The notes under the pieces: generated by a model
Database searches by the model: none
What the model saw: the letters and a program-made list of their open reading frames with translations, nothing else
Told to the model about the DNA's origin: nothing
In this document: positions 34,571 through 46,274 of the stretch, piece by piece
Layout of the letters: each line of letters begins with the position of its first letter
Position numbering within the stretch: the first letter of the stretch is position 1
Made by a program: the position numbers and the translations under genes
Source: Rhabdophis nuchalis
Taxonomy: Eukaryota > Chordata > Lepidosauria > Squamata > Natricidae
Assembly (NCBI GenBank): GCA_039707465.1
Contig: CM077643.1
Span: 45,884,605 to 45,948,604, forward strand
Direction of reading: 5' to 3'
DNA length: 64,000 nt

Positions 34571-35934
34571 AATCAGATAATAGAGATGGACTAAAAGGGA
34601 ATTATTCTTGGTGCCTACTGTTGGCAAAAACGAAGAGACTAGAAGCAACTCATGATTTTGATAGAAAGGAATAAGTCTTCATGTGCTGCTGCACAGTGCA
34701 TACGTCTGATGAAGTGAGGCACAGCTCACAAAAACTTTCAGTAAATTTGTTTTAAGGGGAATGAGTAGCACCAGTTTCCCGGGTTTACATTGAATACTCC
34801 TTTGGGCCCTTGAAAACCAATTGTGACTTAAGAAACGTGGGCCAGGTTCACCCACAAAATAACAAAGAACATCTGTTTAATTCTGAGGGACTTAAATGAG
34901 TCAAATAGCATGGTGATGCAAAGGGGGAATGAAACAGAAGTGGCATGCCAACCTACCCTGTCCTATTCTTACTCTAGTCAAGCCACCACAGTTGTTATTT
35001 TTAAGAATTATTAATTTCTTTTTAATTTCTAAAATATGACATACAAAGCATGGGTTTGGGAGAAACTATGCAATCTTTTTGTAAATCCTTGTCTTTCATG
35101 TTGATTGTCTGTATGTGTGTGAGAAAGAAGCAGGAATACCAAATGTGAACTGCAGAAATGTAGACAATCAGTAGATGGTAATAAAGAGAAATGGAAAAAC
35201 TTTTTCTTTTTCTTTTTGCAGCTCAGATCAAGAAGGCTTTGAAAAGCTGGAGTGCCCCCAATAAAACCAATCAGGACCTAGGAAGCCGTCTTTGAGACCA
35301 TTCCTAACAAATAAATGACAATGTACATGCAATATTTTCTGGCTAAAAACTAGCTCCAAGCCTGTTTATACAATCTTTGATGTGAATGGGGACCAGGCTG
35401 AGCAGCAACAAATATTAATTTTCTGGATGTTTTTACCATTTTTTAATTGTTTTTATTGTTTTAGAATTTTAGAATTATAAGCCACCCAGAGTCACTTGGT
35501 TGACTTGGGGGATACAGAAATTAAATGAATAATTAACCAGTAAGAACAGACTTCTGCCTTTGCAGAATATCGCAACTCTGCTTCTGTAAGACTCAACAAA
35601 ACTACCAGGAGTAGATTCTAAAGAATAAACATTATTTCCACAAATATGCGTAAGAATTATCTTTTCAGGTTTTGCCCTCCATAGGTTTATTGCAATCCAG
35701 TTTTTATCTCTATTCTCCAGGAAGAGACCTGGCAAAGTCCATTTCTCTTGCAGGTTGTTCTGGTTTTGGGCTAGCACAGTAGTCAGTCAGTCACTCCTTA
35801 AAGCTACACAGAGTTGAAGCTGTTCATCCACATACCTTATAATTCAAAAATGAGCAGTTATGCATTTACCCAAAATGTGATTTTCAAGCTTATATCCATC
35901 CATGCATCCATCCACCTCTTTCTCTCTCCCCCCC
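34571..35934. other. Intergenic, no recognised feature
   Basis: AT-rich. 35410-35530 ends like an old LINE 3' end (AAGCCACCCAGAGTCAC..) but is not assignable. Confidence 0.4.
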
Positions 35935-36107
<173 letters not shown>

Positions 36108-37849
36108 GTGTTGCTCTGTGAGATGGGAAGGAAACATGTACCTATTAGTGAACTGAACATATGCCCCTGTAACATCTTGCCTCTAGCCTGCCTTTTTTCA
36201 CCCTGGACTAGAGTCTTATTTGAAGATATGGGTACTTAAAAGATTAACTGAGATCTGATCTCCCCCATCAGAAATCCAAAAGGGCTGTTCCAGAGCTGTG
36301 TACAGCACCTGAAGGGAAAAGATGTTTCAAATATTAAAGGAAGTGTCAAGGTAGCCCTTGTCAACAACTCCTTAAACCAAGTAGTGAAACACCAGTTTGC
36401 CTTCAGATCCAAAATGCTGCAGAGCCCTAGAGTCAAACGTAGTGAGAGCAGGTCTATTGTCACTTGAACAAAGAGATTATTGTGCAACTCAGACTGACTG
36501 ATTTAACCGATTTAAGGAATTGTTCTGTATGCTCAAGTGTTTTTAGTAGTATAATTGGAAAAAGGCTACAAACAAAACCAAAATTAGTTGTCTTGTGTTT
36601 TCCTATTTTAATTAACAGGAAGAGAGCCATCACTGAACCTGTGCAATGGTGCACAATCTTGTGGAGCAAAGAGACACATTAGCTGCATACCAGAAAGTTG
36701 ATACAAAAAAAACTACAATGAATTGAACAGAATGTAACCAATTATGTGCAGTTAATATGACCACCATTCCCCTCTTCTTTACAGTTTTCACACAGTGTTT
36801 TTACATTCAGTAGAAACATTTGGTGGTACATATTTAAAAGAGCCCGAAAGCCACAACCAAGGTGTTTGGAGACGAAGGTTGTGCAGCAGACACATAGCCT
36901 GTAAGAACCTGAGTGCATCTTGATGACTGGGAAACCTTGTCCTGAAAGATCTAGAACTCCTTCTCCCTCCTCATTGGAACATGGCATAGATCAAGCAGAG
37001 AAAGTTGGCAAAGTCCCTGAGGACAAAAGATAATAAAGCGAGAAGGGACTGTGATCTGGCTGTAGATAAAGTATCTTGGAGTGTATTACCATGTAAGACC
37101 TTGACGTAACAGTCTGGTTTTGCAGACAAAAAGTCTATATAGCTTCTCATAGGTTTCGCTGATGTAATTCTTACCACTCTAGGTGTTGCCAAGGTGGCAC
37201 AAGTCTGCAGTCCTCTCTCGCCCCGTCCTCTTAGGAAGCAGGTAACCAAACATCCCCTTTATGGAAGTTAGGAGTGACTATCAGCAGGCGCGAAGCTCTC
37301 CCCTCGCTCCCTACACAGGCATGCAGGCGGCCCCGCCCGCTTGCACACACCTGATGCAGGTGTTCCCCTTTTCCCGGGCTAACCCCCTTGCAGCGTGAGG
37401 AACCCGGGATAATCGTGCAGGTCTGCGCCCAGCCGTTCGTTTTGGGTGCGTTAGGACGTGTGTGGACTTCTTTGCAACCCCCGCACATATCTCCTGATCT
37501 TAAACCGGAGAAGCACAATCTGCAATGCAGCAACGTTTAGAGGGGGGCACTCCAATGTTGCTGGGAGGTTTGATGGGATTTTCTCGGCACGCAAGGAAAA
37601 CTCTCACTCGTCCCTCATTGCCGCTCACTCGTCCAAGACCAGGTTTGTGTAAGAGGGAGGGAGGTGCTGGTGGTGGGGGGGGGGGGTTGTGTTTTTTTAA
37701 AGGCCTTTTTTGCAAACAGCATGTCGAGGGGGGCGGCGGTAGAGGGAAGTAGGATGTCTCGGAGACCATGTGCAACCCAGGAGAACCAACCTGTAGGCAG
37801 AGAGGTATTGGGCCAGAAGCGGGAGGTTAGCCACATCGATCATCTACGG
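36108..37849. other. Intergenic, upstream of the SAMD4A promoter
   Basis: AT-rich to about 37200, then increasingly GC-rich with CpG and G runs (37674-37686). No exon is supported. Confidence 0.45.
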
Positions 37850-38104
37850 TCAGCAAGGCGGGGGGGGGGGGCTTTTGCGGACGGGCGTGTCCTTCGCAAA
37901 GGCTGCAAAAGTGCGGGGGGCGCGAGACGAAGCGCAACAAGCCGCCTTTCGTCGCCAATGCAAAAGTCTCCTGGCTTGGGGGGAATGACAGCAGCAGCGA
38001 GCAGCAGCGAGCAGCAGCTGGAGCCCCACCTCCTCCTCCTCTCCTCCTCCTCCTCTGCCGCGCTCCCGGCTGGGGTGGAATCGAGTGGCGCTCCGCCCCT
38101 GCAG

Positions 38105-38109
38105 CCAAT
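38105..38109 (+). promoter_or_regulatory. CCAAT box
   Basis: CCAAT in the context GCAGCCAATCGCG, a good NF-Y core, upstream of the MARE and CRE. Confidence 0.5.
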
Positions 38110-38151
38110 CGCGCCCCGCGCAAAGCCACCACGGGCCTCGCCTCGCCTGGG

Positions 38152-38162
38152 GCTGAGTCAGC
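38152..38162 (+). promoter_or_regulatory. MARE / AP-1 palindrome
   Basis: GCTGAGTCAGC, the full 11-bp core of a T-type Maf recognition element, which also contains AP-1 TGAGTCA. Confidence 0.6.
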
Positions 38163-38229
38163 GGCGGAGGAATGCGAGGCGCCCCCTGCTCCTCGGGGAG
38201 GGGGCGTTGCACCTCCGCTGCCGAGGCCA

Positions 38230-38237
38230 TGACGTCA
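38230..38237 (+). promoter_or_regulatory. CRE (TGACGTCA) with a nearby octamer-like motif
   Basis: Perfect palindromic cAMP-response element. ATGCTAAT, one base from the octamer, follows at 38244-38251. Confidence 0.65.
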
Positions 38238-38289
38238 TGGGCTATGCTAATGACTAGCATGTGAGGAGCGGGGGCTCCGCGGGGCGCGC

Positions 38290-38519
38290 GGCTCACTTGT
38301 GCCGGGGAGAGAGAGAGAGAGGGAGACACGGCTCCGACGGCGCGCCCGGACGCAGCGCCGTTCTTTGCTCCGGGGGTCGCCTTCGCTGGTGCGCGGGCTC
38401 GCCATGGCCCTGCCCGGGCACCGCCAGGAGCCGCCGCCGCCACCTCCTCCACCGCCACCTCCGTCGCCGGCTCCTCTTCCTCCTCTTCTTCAGTAAAGCC
38501 GGCAAAAGAAGGACTGTCG
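38290..38519 (+). other. Candidate SAMD4A 5' leader exon (3' end defined by a donor)
   Basis: The sequence ending CTGTCG at 38519 is followed by a consensus donor GTAAGC (38520-38525), just downstream of the CRE cluster. The 5' edge is a guess. The exon and its joining to the coding exon at 41236 are inferred, not shown. Confidence 0.35.
38404..38496 (+). CDS. Candidate upstream ORF, proline-rich, 30 codons
   Basis: CGCCATGG gives an excellent initiation context. The peptide begins MALPGHRQEP, continues with a run of prolines and ends PLLQ before TAA at 38494-38496. If this region is in the leader it would be an upstream ORF that could lower SAMD4A translation. Chance occurrence in GC-rich sequence is a real alternative. 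Confidence 0.3.
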   Translation: MALPGHRQEPPPPPPPPPPPSPAPLPPLLQ

Positions 38520-38900
38520 GTAAGCCAAGGTGGGCGCTCCGCATAGCGCGAGGTGGGGGGGGGGGGGGAAGCGGGCAAGTCGGGCGGAACGACGGGCGGG
38601 CGCCCTTGCTCTGCGGCGTCCTGACTCCGGTCCATTCAGGAGCCGCCCGGGCGCGAGGGGATTCCCGGCACGGGGAACCGGGGACGCCAGGCTGTCGCGG
38701 GGCTGGAAGGACGCAGCGCCGGGGAAGAGGAGGAGGAGGGGGGGGCGCGGCTGGGAGGCGGAGAGGAGCCCGGCGGGTGTCTGTGGCGTGGAGCAAAGAG
38801 CCGCCCGAGGCAGCGCCGGGTGAGGTGCCCGGCTCCCTCTGTTTGCATTGGGCTGGGAGAAGGGCGTGGAGTCCCGGGCTGGAAGTTTATTTGGGACCGG

Positions 38901-39548
38901 TGCTTGTCGTCCTTTGTACAATCGGGGGCGCCGGCTGGGAAGCGAAGGTTGTTGCTTCTCCTTCGGATACCCTGAAAGTTTCCGGGCAGGTCATTTGGGA
39001 TGGCGGTGGGGGGAATGATGGGGTTGCCCCTCCTATGATTCTACATCTGGTTCTTTGGGAGACTCATCTACTTCAACAGGATCGAAGCCCATTGAAGCGA
39101 AATGCTTTTCTGGGACAGTTACTTGTTCTGCACCCGTCTCTGCTTGGGAGGTACCGCCTCCCCCCCCCCCCCTCCCTTCCCGGTTTCCCTTCCCGGCTGA
39201 GACTCTCAAGCGCTACCCTCACCTTGGAACTCTCCAGAAGTGTAAGGCTTCCCTATCGCTGCCTTTCGTAGCCATTGCCATCTGGGCTGGGGAAGATGGG
39301 AGTTGTAGTCTCTGGAGGTTGGGGAAGCCAAATTGCCCAGGATTTGCAACCCCTGGAAGTAAATCTGCCCTTGGTAGAGATTTCAACCGCAGAGATGGAC
39401 GCCGCCTTGTGAAACGTGGGGGTGAACCCAAGTGCGTGAAGTGCATACAGGACAGTCTGTGAGTGTGAACACTGATTGGAGAAAGGGGGAGGGCTGGTGT
39501 TCATCCCCCCCCCTTTTTTTAAAGTAGTATGCAAATGAGAGTCTATAG
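38901..39548. other. Candidate SAMD4A leader intron or 5' flank
   Basis: GC-rich at the start, falling off; G and C runs (39162-39174). No exon is supported. Confidence 0.4.
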
Positions 39549-39684
39549 CAGTGTTTCTCGACCTTGGCGACTTTTAAGTCCTGTGGACTTCAACTCCCAG
39601 AATCCCCCAGCCAGCATAGCTGGCTGGGGGATTCTGGGAGTTGAAGTCCACAGGACTTAAGGTCACCAAGGTCGAGAAACACTG
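39549..39684. mobile_element. Palindromic hAT MITE, CAGTGTTTCTC family
   Basis: Arms carry TGGACTTCAACTCCCAGAAT and its inverse. Ends CAGTGTTTCTCGACC and GGTCGAGAAACACTG. Duplication GTCTATAG (39541-39548) and GTCTATGG (39685-39692). Confidence 0.92.
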
Positions 39685-39692
39685 GTCTATGG

Positions 39693-41129
39693 CGAGTTTC
39701 CTTGCGCCCCCCTGCCCCCCTCCGGGTTTCTGCTGAACTGTGTGTGCGCTGTGGTTTTGGAGAAAAGGGGGGGGGGTTGTCTGAGAGTTTATTTTTGTCT
39801 CCTGCCTGCTGCTTGCTTGGAGTCTACATCCAGCAGGGGCTGGTGGTGACTGGTTGGGAGATGCTTCAATTCTGTAGTTGAAGCTGCAGCCCTTCTTCTC
39901 AGCCACCTTACTTTCTGGCTGGGGAGTGGAAAGGCATGAGAAAGAGGAGGAGGAAGAGGAGAGGGGGGAGAACACCAGAACCTGGGCTGGTTTGCATTAG
40001 CTATCTATAGCCGCAGTGTTAAGTTCTCTCTCCCCCACCCCCTTTTCTCCTTGTGCATGAAATGATCAGTTGCAGTCCTGTCTCTCCCAGCCAGGTACAT
40101 TCCTCTCTTTGGGGCTGGGGGGTGGGGGAGACTGCTTAGAATGTACCATAAGCAACAGGGAGCTCCGTTGCTACACAGCAGTGAGGTTTCTTTTAAATCT
40201 CTCTTGATGCGAAGCCCGCACTTCTCCATCACTCCCTCTGCTGCCTGTGTGTGGGCTGCATTTTTAGCGTCTCGGTATCTCTGTGCTCATCTCTTCCTTT
40301 CCCCCCAGAACCTGTTATTTCTTGGGAGGGTGGTCTTTAACAGCAACAAAAAAAAGACACAACTCCTGGCTGCCCCACACACCAACCCCCAAGCCCTTGT
40401 CTCCCTCCCTAGCCCACCCTCTTGCTCTCAGGGATTGCTGATCCCAGATTTCCCTTCTGTCATATTAGGAAGTGAGCTGCGTTGTTTGTCATGCTGAATC
40501 ATAGCGTTGCCTTTCAGAGTGTCTCATCTCACAGCGAAATTCTTTTTTTTCTCTCCCCCCCCCCCTCCCGGTCTCTCTCTCTTTCTCCATCCCCTCCTCC
40601 TCTCCCAACAGTTGTGTAGGCTTCTATTTTCTCCACTTCCCCTAGCAAGGAATGCTGTGACTGTGGATGGTCCAGAAAGCTGCCCGAGGAAGGAGAGCCA
40701 GCCAGCGCCAGCCCTGGGCTAAAATAACCAGACTGGAAAAGAGCAAAGAGGGAGGGGGAAGCAAAACACCCCAAAGAAAACAGCTACATAACCCGTATCT
40801 CCCCTCGCAACATCTTCACATATTGCTGTGCCTTGTTGAGAAATACAGCTGTACAAGTCCACACACAGAGACCACGCAGTGGGTCTGTTTTCCCTTGCCA
40901 CCATGTGTCATCGTCCTTGGCAGAATTAAGAAGCAGCCAGTGGCCTTTTGGACAGGCGAGGAGGAGGAGGAGGAAAAAGAAGAAGAAGAGCAAGCAAACC
41001 TCAGAATCCGTCTCTGAACATCTGTGCTATTTTTGCAGTGAACAACGTTGTAAAATAGAGGTTTAAAAAAGGGCGTGGGTGGGAAGAAAAAAAAGGAACT
41101 CCTAGGGGATTCTCCTACTTTTTTTCCCC

Positions 41130-41162
<33 letters not shown>

Positions 41163-41235
41163 CAGGGAGTGCCCCACACAGATTTATTTTTTTCCTGTTC
41201 TCGATATTGCACGCGAACATTCACTTGCACCAACC
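39693..41235 (+). other. Region upstream of the SAMD4A coding exon
   Basis: Pyrimidine- and purine-rich stretches and a TA tract (41137-41162). The segment next to the ATG is probably 5' leader, but no acceptor site is clear enough to mark its start. Confidence 0.45.
41137..41162. repeat. (TA)n microsatellite
   Basis: 13 TA units about 75 bases upstream of the SAMD4A ATG. Confidence 0.95.
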
Positions 41236-41431
41236 ATGATGTTTCGAGACCAGGTTGGAGTATTGGCAGGTTGGTTCAAAGGCTGGAATGAGTGCGAACA
41301 GACAGTTGCTTTGCTTTCCTTACTGAAGAGAGTGACTCGGAGCCAGGCCCGTTTCCTTCAGCTCTGCCTTGAGCATTCCCTGGCCGACTGCACAGAACTG
41401 CACGTTCTGGAAAACGAAGCCAACAGCCCTG
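41236..41431 (+). CDS. SAMD4A: SAMD4A (Smaug1), first coding exon
   Basis: 196 nt, 65 codons plus one base, starting [20 protein letters not shown] and containing [20 protein letters not shown]. This matches the N-terminus of vertebrate SAMD4A nearly residue for residue. SAMD4A is a cytoplasmic RNA-binding translational repressor that recognises Smaug-recognition hairpins with its SAM domain and gathers in mRNA-silencing foci. The encoded segment is the conserved N-terminal Smaug similarity region; the SAM domain lies in exons beyond the window. Donor GTGAGT at 41432, phase 1. The start is set by conservation, by ATGATG in the context CAACC, and by agreement with the family. SAMD4B is the alternative paralogue; synteny with CGRRF1 favours SAMD4A. 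Confidence 0.93.
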
Positions 41432-42871
41432 GTGAGTCTCTCTCCCCCCCCACCCCCTTGTCTCCTCTTTCTCCTCTCCTCCCCTCCCTTTTGGTGCATC
41501 CAGTCCATTTTGAATGCCACATTGTTCTCTGATGTATATGAGGTTGCATAGTCATATTTAGAGGCGGTGGGTTGGTTTTTTAAATTTTTATTTTGGAGGA
41601 TGCTGTATAGAAATTGCTCTTCCAAAAAAACCACTCTTTAACGGCAACAACTGGGAGTAACTTCTTGATGATACTTTTCCTTCTCTGCAACCTCATTCAG
41701 CGTAAGCTTTGATGTAACTCCGGGTAGCATGAATGATTGTAAATATCTTTTCCCTCCCTCCCATAAAACCTGCTGTTTAATAACTAAGTCAGGTCACGTA
41801 GAGTCTAGATTTCCTAGGCTTTGGGGGGGGGGGGGCAATAGGATTTCCTCTGTCTTTCAGCAGTGTGCAGAAGAAGCCTAATGCTACCTTGTGAAGGATG
41901 TTGAATAATTCTTGCCTTTGCTCCTCAGAGGGTGTGCATAGGTGCGTGTGTGTGGCTTACACCAGTTTTAGCAATTTGAGGAAACTCATTCTTTCATAAG
42001 AACTTGTGACTGATGTGCTTTTCAGCAAAAACTTCTGGTAGTTCTTTGTGGCTTTGCCAATAGGTTGAAATATTATTTTACTGTAGAAAATATGCACATG
42101 TTTAAATCAATACTTTAGAATTTGTTTGTATTGCTATTTCCCCTATGAGGAAAGATTAAATTATCGGAGTAGCTGGGTAGCAAACCCATGATATGCAGCA
42201 AAAAAGAATTTAAGTGTTCATCTTGCATGATGGAGGAAATTGATTTTTAGAAACAATTGTACTGGATCTACCTTCATTCTCACTGCTTTCCACACTGCCT
42301 GTGATTAAAGAGTCTGGAAGTCCAACAGCACTAAAGGACTATGAAATGTTTGTCCTCTAAAGAGCAAGGGGAAAAAAGTCATTTTTCTCAACAGTGAAAA
42401 AAAGTTTTAACATCCATTTATAAAGTTTCTTTTTAAGTTCTCTGAAGCAACCATTGCAAAATCTTTTCGTAGATGCTGACAAAAATTTACAAGACATCAC
42501 ATTTATATATTGTATTTTAGATTTTTCTCCACATATATTATCCCAATAATTTTTATCAGTTCTATGTATTTCCATGTTATTATCTCCTTATTGTCAACAG
42601 TGAAGAGTTAATTTAAGAGAGAATGGTAATTATTGGCTAGTTCATATAAGCATACACATTTATTTGGTACTGGCATAACGTGTTAGGCTGATCAAACTAT
42701 TATGATTTGAAAATGATAATTTATAGTGAATTATGTAGTGTACTAACTAGTTCTGTCACATTGATTAAACAATGGCTGAGCAAAGCACAACTACTTAGAA
42801 CTTGCAATTTATGAGTAAGAGAAGATTTGCACACATTCATTTAAACTTCCTTTTATATATGCAGGCTAAAC

Positions 42872-43229
42872 CAGAATTTTTCAACCTATGGCAACTTTAA
42901 GGTATGTGTGGACTTCAATTCCTAGCATGCTGCCTGCAGAATTCTGGAACTGAAGTCTCCACTTTTTTCTTTAATAATAATTTTATTAAAGTGTACAAAA
43001 TACAGAACAATTTTTATAAAAAAATAACTTCAGTAATACAAACAAAAGGATAGTGTTTTGGTAATTTGATTACTGCGATCATGAGATATGGAAGGAAGAT
43101 ATTTAAAAAAAATTAAAATACAAGAGGAGGTATTGATTTATCTAGATTGACTATATTTATGTAGAAGGGGAGAGGGGTGATCTTTTAAAAGTCCACACAT
43201 CTTAAAGTTGCCAAAATTGAAAACCACTG
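42872..43229. mobile_element. hAT MITE split by a later insertion
   Basis: Ends CAGAATTTTTCAACC and GAAAACCACTG. Exact duplication GGCTAAAC (42864-42871, 43230-43237). The two halves are separated by 42963-43188. Confidence 0.82.
42963..43188 (-). mobile_element. Unclassified retroelement fragment nested in a MITE
   Basis: AT-rich 226 bp starting TTTTTTCTTTAATAATAATT. Flanked by similar 10-mers AAGTCTCCAC (42953-42962) and AAGTCCACAC (43189-43198). The leading T run suggests a reversed tail of a retroposed element; the family is unknown. Confidence 0.45.
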
Positions 43230-43717
43230 GGCTAAACAATGAAACAGTTCAAGAATGATAAAATATTCGCAAAAGCTGCCATCGAAAACCTTATACTTAT
43301 CTAAATATGTACACAATATACACCTAGCTTGCCATATAATGCTGCTATATTATATATTGTATTACTGTAAAATATGAATGTATTCAGAGCCTACAATCTT
43401 GTACCCTAGCTTTTTCCAGTCTGGCACCTTTCAAATGTTTTGGGTTTGCAGCTAAGGAATTTTGGACATTTTGTTCTAAAAGAGTGCCAGATTAGAAGGT
43501 TTGCTGAAATTTTGAGATCAAGTATCTATTTGAGGTTAGGCAAATAGCAACCTGAAAAAGAGGATAATATTGAGATAATACCCAATGTGTGGAGTCATTG
43601 TTACATGATAAAATCATTTTTCAAGAATTTCTAGAATGATGTTTTAAGATATTTTATACTTTGTCTAGTTTGTGTAAACTGTGTGGGAAGCAATGCTGAG
43701 AGGCAACACATTTTTCT

Positions 43718-43719
<2 letters not shown>

Positions 43720-43805
<86 letters not shown>
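43720..43805. repeat. (AAT)n microsatellite at a LINE tail
   Basis: About 28 units directly joined to the 3' terminus of the LINE at 43807-44510 (minus), that is (ATT)n in element orientation. Confidence 0.97.
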
Positions 43806-43806
<1 letters not shown>

Positions 43807-43809
<3 letters not shown>

Positions 43810-44510
43810 CCCGCTCTCTCCCCCCGAAGGGACTTGAGGCGGGGCACAGGGAATTAAAAATACAATTAAAACAAACAGAGTACAAAGTTAAAAACAAATT
43901 AAACTGGCCCTGCGCTAAAAACCCCTATAAAACTAAAACTATCCCTAAAAACCCCTAAAACAATTTAAACAATTTAAATTACCCTAGGCCGGCCAAGCAG
44001 AAGAAGTGTGTTTTTAGTTTCTGTCGGAAGGAGCGAAGGTCCATGGTTGTTCTGATTTCGGGGGGAAGGTCGTTCCAGAGGGTCGGGCCCACCACAGAGA
44101 AGGCCCTTCCCCTGGGCATCGCCCGCTGGCATAGCCTAGTGGACGGCACCCGGAGAAGTCCCTCTCTGTGGGAGCGAATCGGCCGCAGGGATGTATGGGG
44201 CAGGATGCGATCCCGCAGATAGCTAGGTCCCGTGCCATGGAGCGCTTTAAAGATGATAACCAACACCTTGAAGCGCACCCGAAAGACGACAGGCAGCCAA
44301 TGCAGCTCGCGCAGGAGCGGTGTTACATGGGAAAACCTGGAGGTTCCCATAATTGCCCGCACGGCTGCATTCTGCACAAGCTGAAGCCTTCGAGTGCATC
44401 TCAAGGGGAGCCCCATGTAGAGAGCATTGCAGTAGTCTAGTCGGGATGTCACGAGGGCATGAGTGACTGTGCAAAGGGCACCCCGATCCAATAGGGGATG
44501 CAACAACAAA
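43807..44510 (-). mobile_element. CR1/L2-like LINE with open C-terminal RT frame
   Basis: Minus-strand frame 43979-44539 stays open for 186 residues: VTSRLDYCNALYMGLPLRC, RLQLVQNAAVRAIM, LLRELHWLPVVFRVRFKV, LRDRILPHTSLRPIRSHREG, GPTLWNDLPPEIRT. This is the conserved end of the ORF2 family. The 3' UTR reads the same GCCCCGCCTCAAGTCCCTTC hairpin as other copies. 5'-truncated before the RT catalytic core. Confidence 0.87.
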
Positions 44511-44697
44511 CTTGAGCTAATTTTTGAGTAGACCTGCATAAGATTGTATTGTGAGTAGCAAATTGAGAGGCTGCTTCATGTCTACCATGGATTTATTAGA
44601 CAAATCACACTCTTACTGTAGCCTTAGATTTCGACCAGTGGTTTCCTTTCTTAAAAGAATGGGGATCATTTATGCCAATGCTTTGAGCACTCTAGGA

Positions 44698-45067
44698 CCA
44701 TGATGGCGAACCTATGGCACGGGTGCCACAGGTGGCACGCGGAACCATTCATTAGGGCACGCGAGACGTTGCCCTGTCAACTCCAGCGCGCATGTGTGCG
44801 CTGACCAGCTTATTTAGGCCTTCTTTTGAGGCCATTGTTCGCCCTCTGGAGGCTTCAGGGAAGCTCCCGAAGCCTCTAGAGGTGGGGGAGAGGCTGTTTT
44901 CACCCTCCCCAGGCTCCTAGAAAGTCTCTGGAGCCTGGGGGAGTGAAAAAAGCACGGCAAAAGCGGGGGATCACAGGCATAGCATTATGGGTATGGCACG
45001 CCCAAGCACGACTCCCCTGCGCTCCCCCCGCTTTGGGCATGCAAGCCGTAAAAGGTTAGCATTACTG
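44698..45067. mobile_element. hAT MITE, GATGGCGAACC family (370 bp)
   Basis: Ends CCATGATGGCGAACC and GGTTAGCATTACTG. Exact duplication CTCTAGGA (44690-44697, 45068-45075). Confidence 0.88.
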
Positions 45068-45248
45068 CTCTAGGACATTACCTGGGAATGGATATTGACT
45101 TGACTGAAACCCTGGCTCCTTGCAAACTCCTCCCATCAATTGAATGGTTTGGATTCAACTTCAGCCCTCACCTTTGGAAATGTCATCCAGCTCCTAGGCA
45201 ACATCAGCTTCAAGGAGCCAGGGATAAAGCCTCCCCTAAAAGACCCTT

Positions 45249-45589
45249 GGGATGCGGTGGCTCAGTGGCTAAGACACTTAGCTTGTTGATCAGGTTGGCA
45301 ATTCAGTGGTTCAAATCCCTAGTGCTGCATAATGGAGTGAGCTCACGTTACTTGTCCCAGCTTCTGCCAACCTAGCAGTTCGAAAGCATGTAAAAATGCA
45401 AGTAGAAAAATAGGAACCACCTTTGGTGGGAGGTGACAGCGTTCCATGCAGCTTTGGCGTTTAGTCATGCCAGCCACATGCCCATGAAACGTCTTCGGAC
45501 AGTACTGGCTCTTCAGCTTTGAAAAGGAGATGAGCACTGCCCCCTAGAGTCGGGAACAACTAGCACATATGTGCGAGGGGAACCTTTAC
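45249..45589 (+). mobile_element. Sauria SINE, full-length type
   Basis: tRNA-like head with box A TGGCTCAGTGGCTAAG and box B GGTTCAAATCC, a conserved body (GTTACTTGTCCCAGCTTCTG), and a BovB-like tail (CGGGAACAACTAGCACATAT, GTGCGAGGGGAACC). A 13-bp duplication CTAAAAGACCCTT flanks it (45236-45248, 45590-45602), showing target-primed insertion. Confidence 0.92.
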
Positions 45590-45602
45590 CTAAAAGACCC
45601 TT

Positions 45603-46134
45603 AACAATGGCACCTAGGGAATTTTCAGGGGGAAAGTTGCAAAACACCTGGAGCAGGAGTGCTTTGCAGGTGTTCCTAATATTGTAGTCTTTAGTTGGTG
45701 AGGGAGAGAATGGCCTTTGGGTTCATTCTCAGTTCAGTATAAAAGTTCTATTACAGTTAGTCAGGAAAAATGCATTGTTGATTTCAGAAGCATGTTAGTT
45801 TTTTATTTATTTATTTTTAGCAACCATAACTGAGCATGCTCAGTGTAGCTTCTTATGAACACTTAAGAGTTCGAGTGTGCAAAGTGCAGCTGAGTCATGA
45901 GGGAGAAAGCTTTTGGTGGGTGATGGTGATTTCAAGTAAAGGTTTTGACTCTAGTCAAGCTTTTTCAGTGGAGTCTCATATTTGTCTTTTTTTAATGAAC
46001 TTTTTGATTTAGTTTCTTTATCCTTTGCAAAACTGAGTCAGGATTGACAATAATGTATGTGTGTGTGTGGAAATGTGAAGATGAGCAATAAAATGCTCTT
46101 TTGGAGAGAGATGAACCTGGGAAATGTTGGTATT
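45603..46134. other. SAMD4A intron, no recognised feature
   Basis: Nothing supported. Confidence 0.4.
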
Positions 46135-46274
46135 CAGGGGTCTGCAAAGTCGGCTCTTTTAAGACTGGTGGACTTTAACTCCCAGAATTCCCCAGCCAGC
46201 TATGCTATGCTGGCTGGGGAACTCTGGGAGTTGAAGTCCACCAGTCTTAAAAGAGCCGACTTTGCAGACCCCTG
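46135..46274. mobile_element. Palindromic hAT MITE, same family as 30755
   Basis: Arms identical in design to 30755-30884 (CAGGGGTCTGCAAAGTCGGC and its inverse). No clean 8-bp duplication: flanks TTGGTATT and GTATATGT. Confidence 0.88.

Larger units (their letters stand above)
37850..38900 (+). promoter_or_regulatory. CpG-island promoter, assigned to SAMD4A
   Basis: Strongly GC- and CpG-rich for about 1 kb, unlike the flanks, 2.3-3.4 kb upstream of the SAMD4A start codon and in the same direction. Contains CCAAT, MARE, CRE and octamer-like motifs within 150 bases and no clear TATA box. Assignment to SAMD4A is by position; an unannotated antisense transcript is also possible. Confidence 0.65.

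Noticed and set aside
37850..39271. Long open frames on both strands (261 residues minus, 336 residues plus) in the CpG-rich region
   Set aside because: Low-complexity Arg/Pro/Gly/Glu-rich text with no known motif. GC-rich DNA lacks stop codons, and no splice or conservation evidence supports them.
46135..46274. A microRNA hairpin
   Set aside because: The long perfect fold-back matches MITE copies elsewhere in the window, so the palindrome is explained by transposon structure; small-RNA data would be needed to say more.
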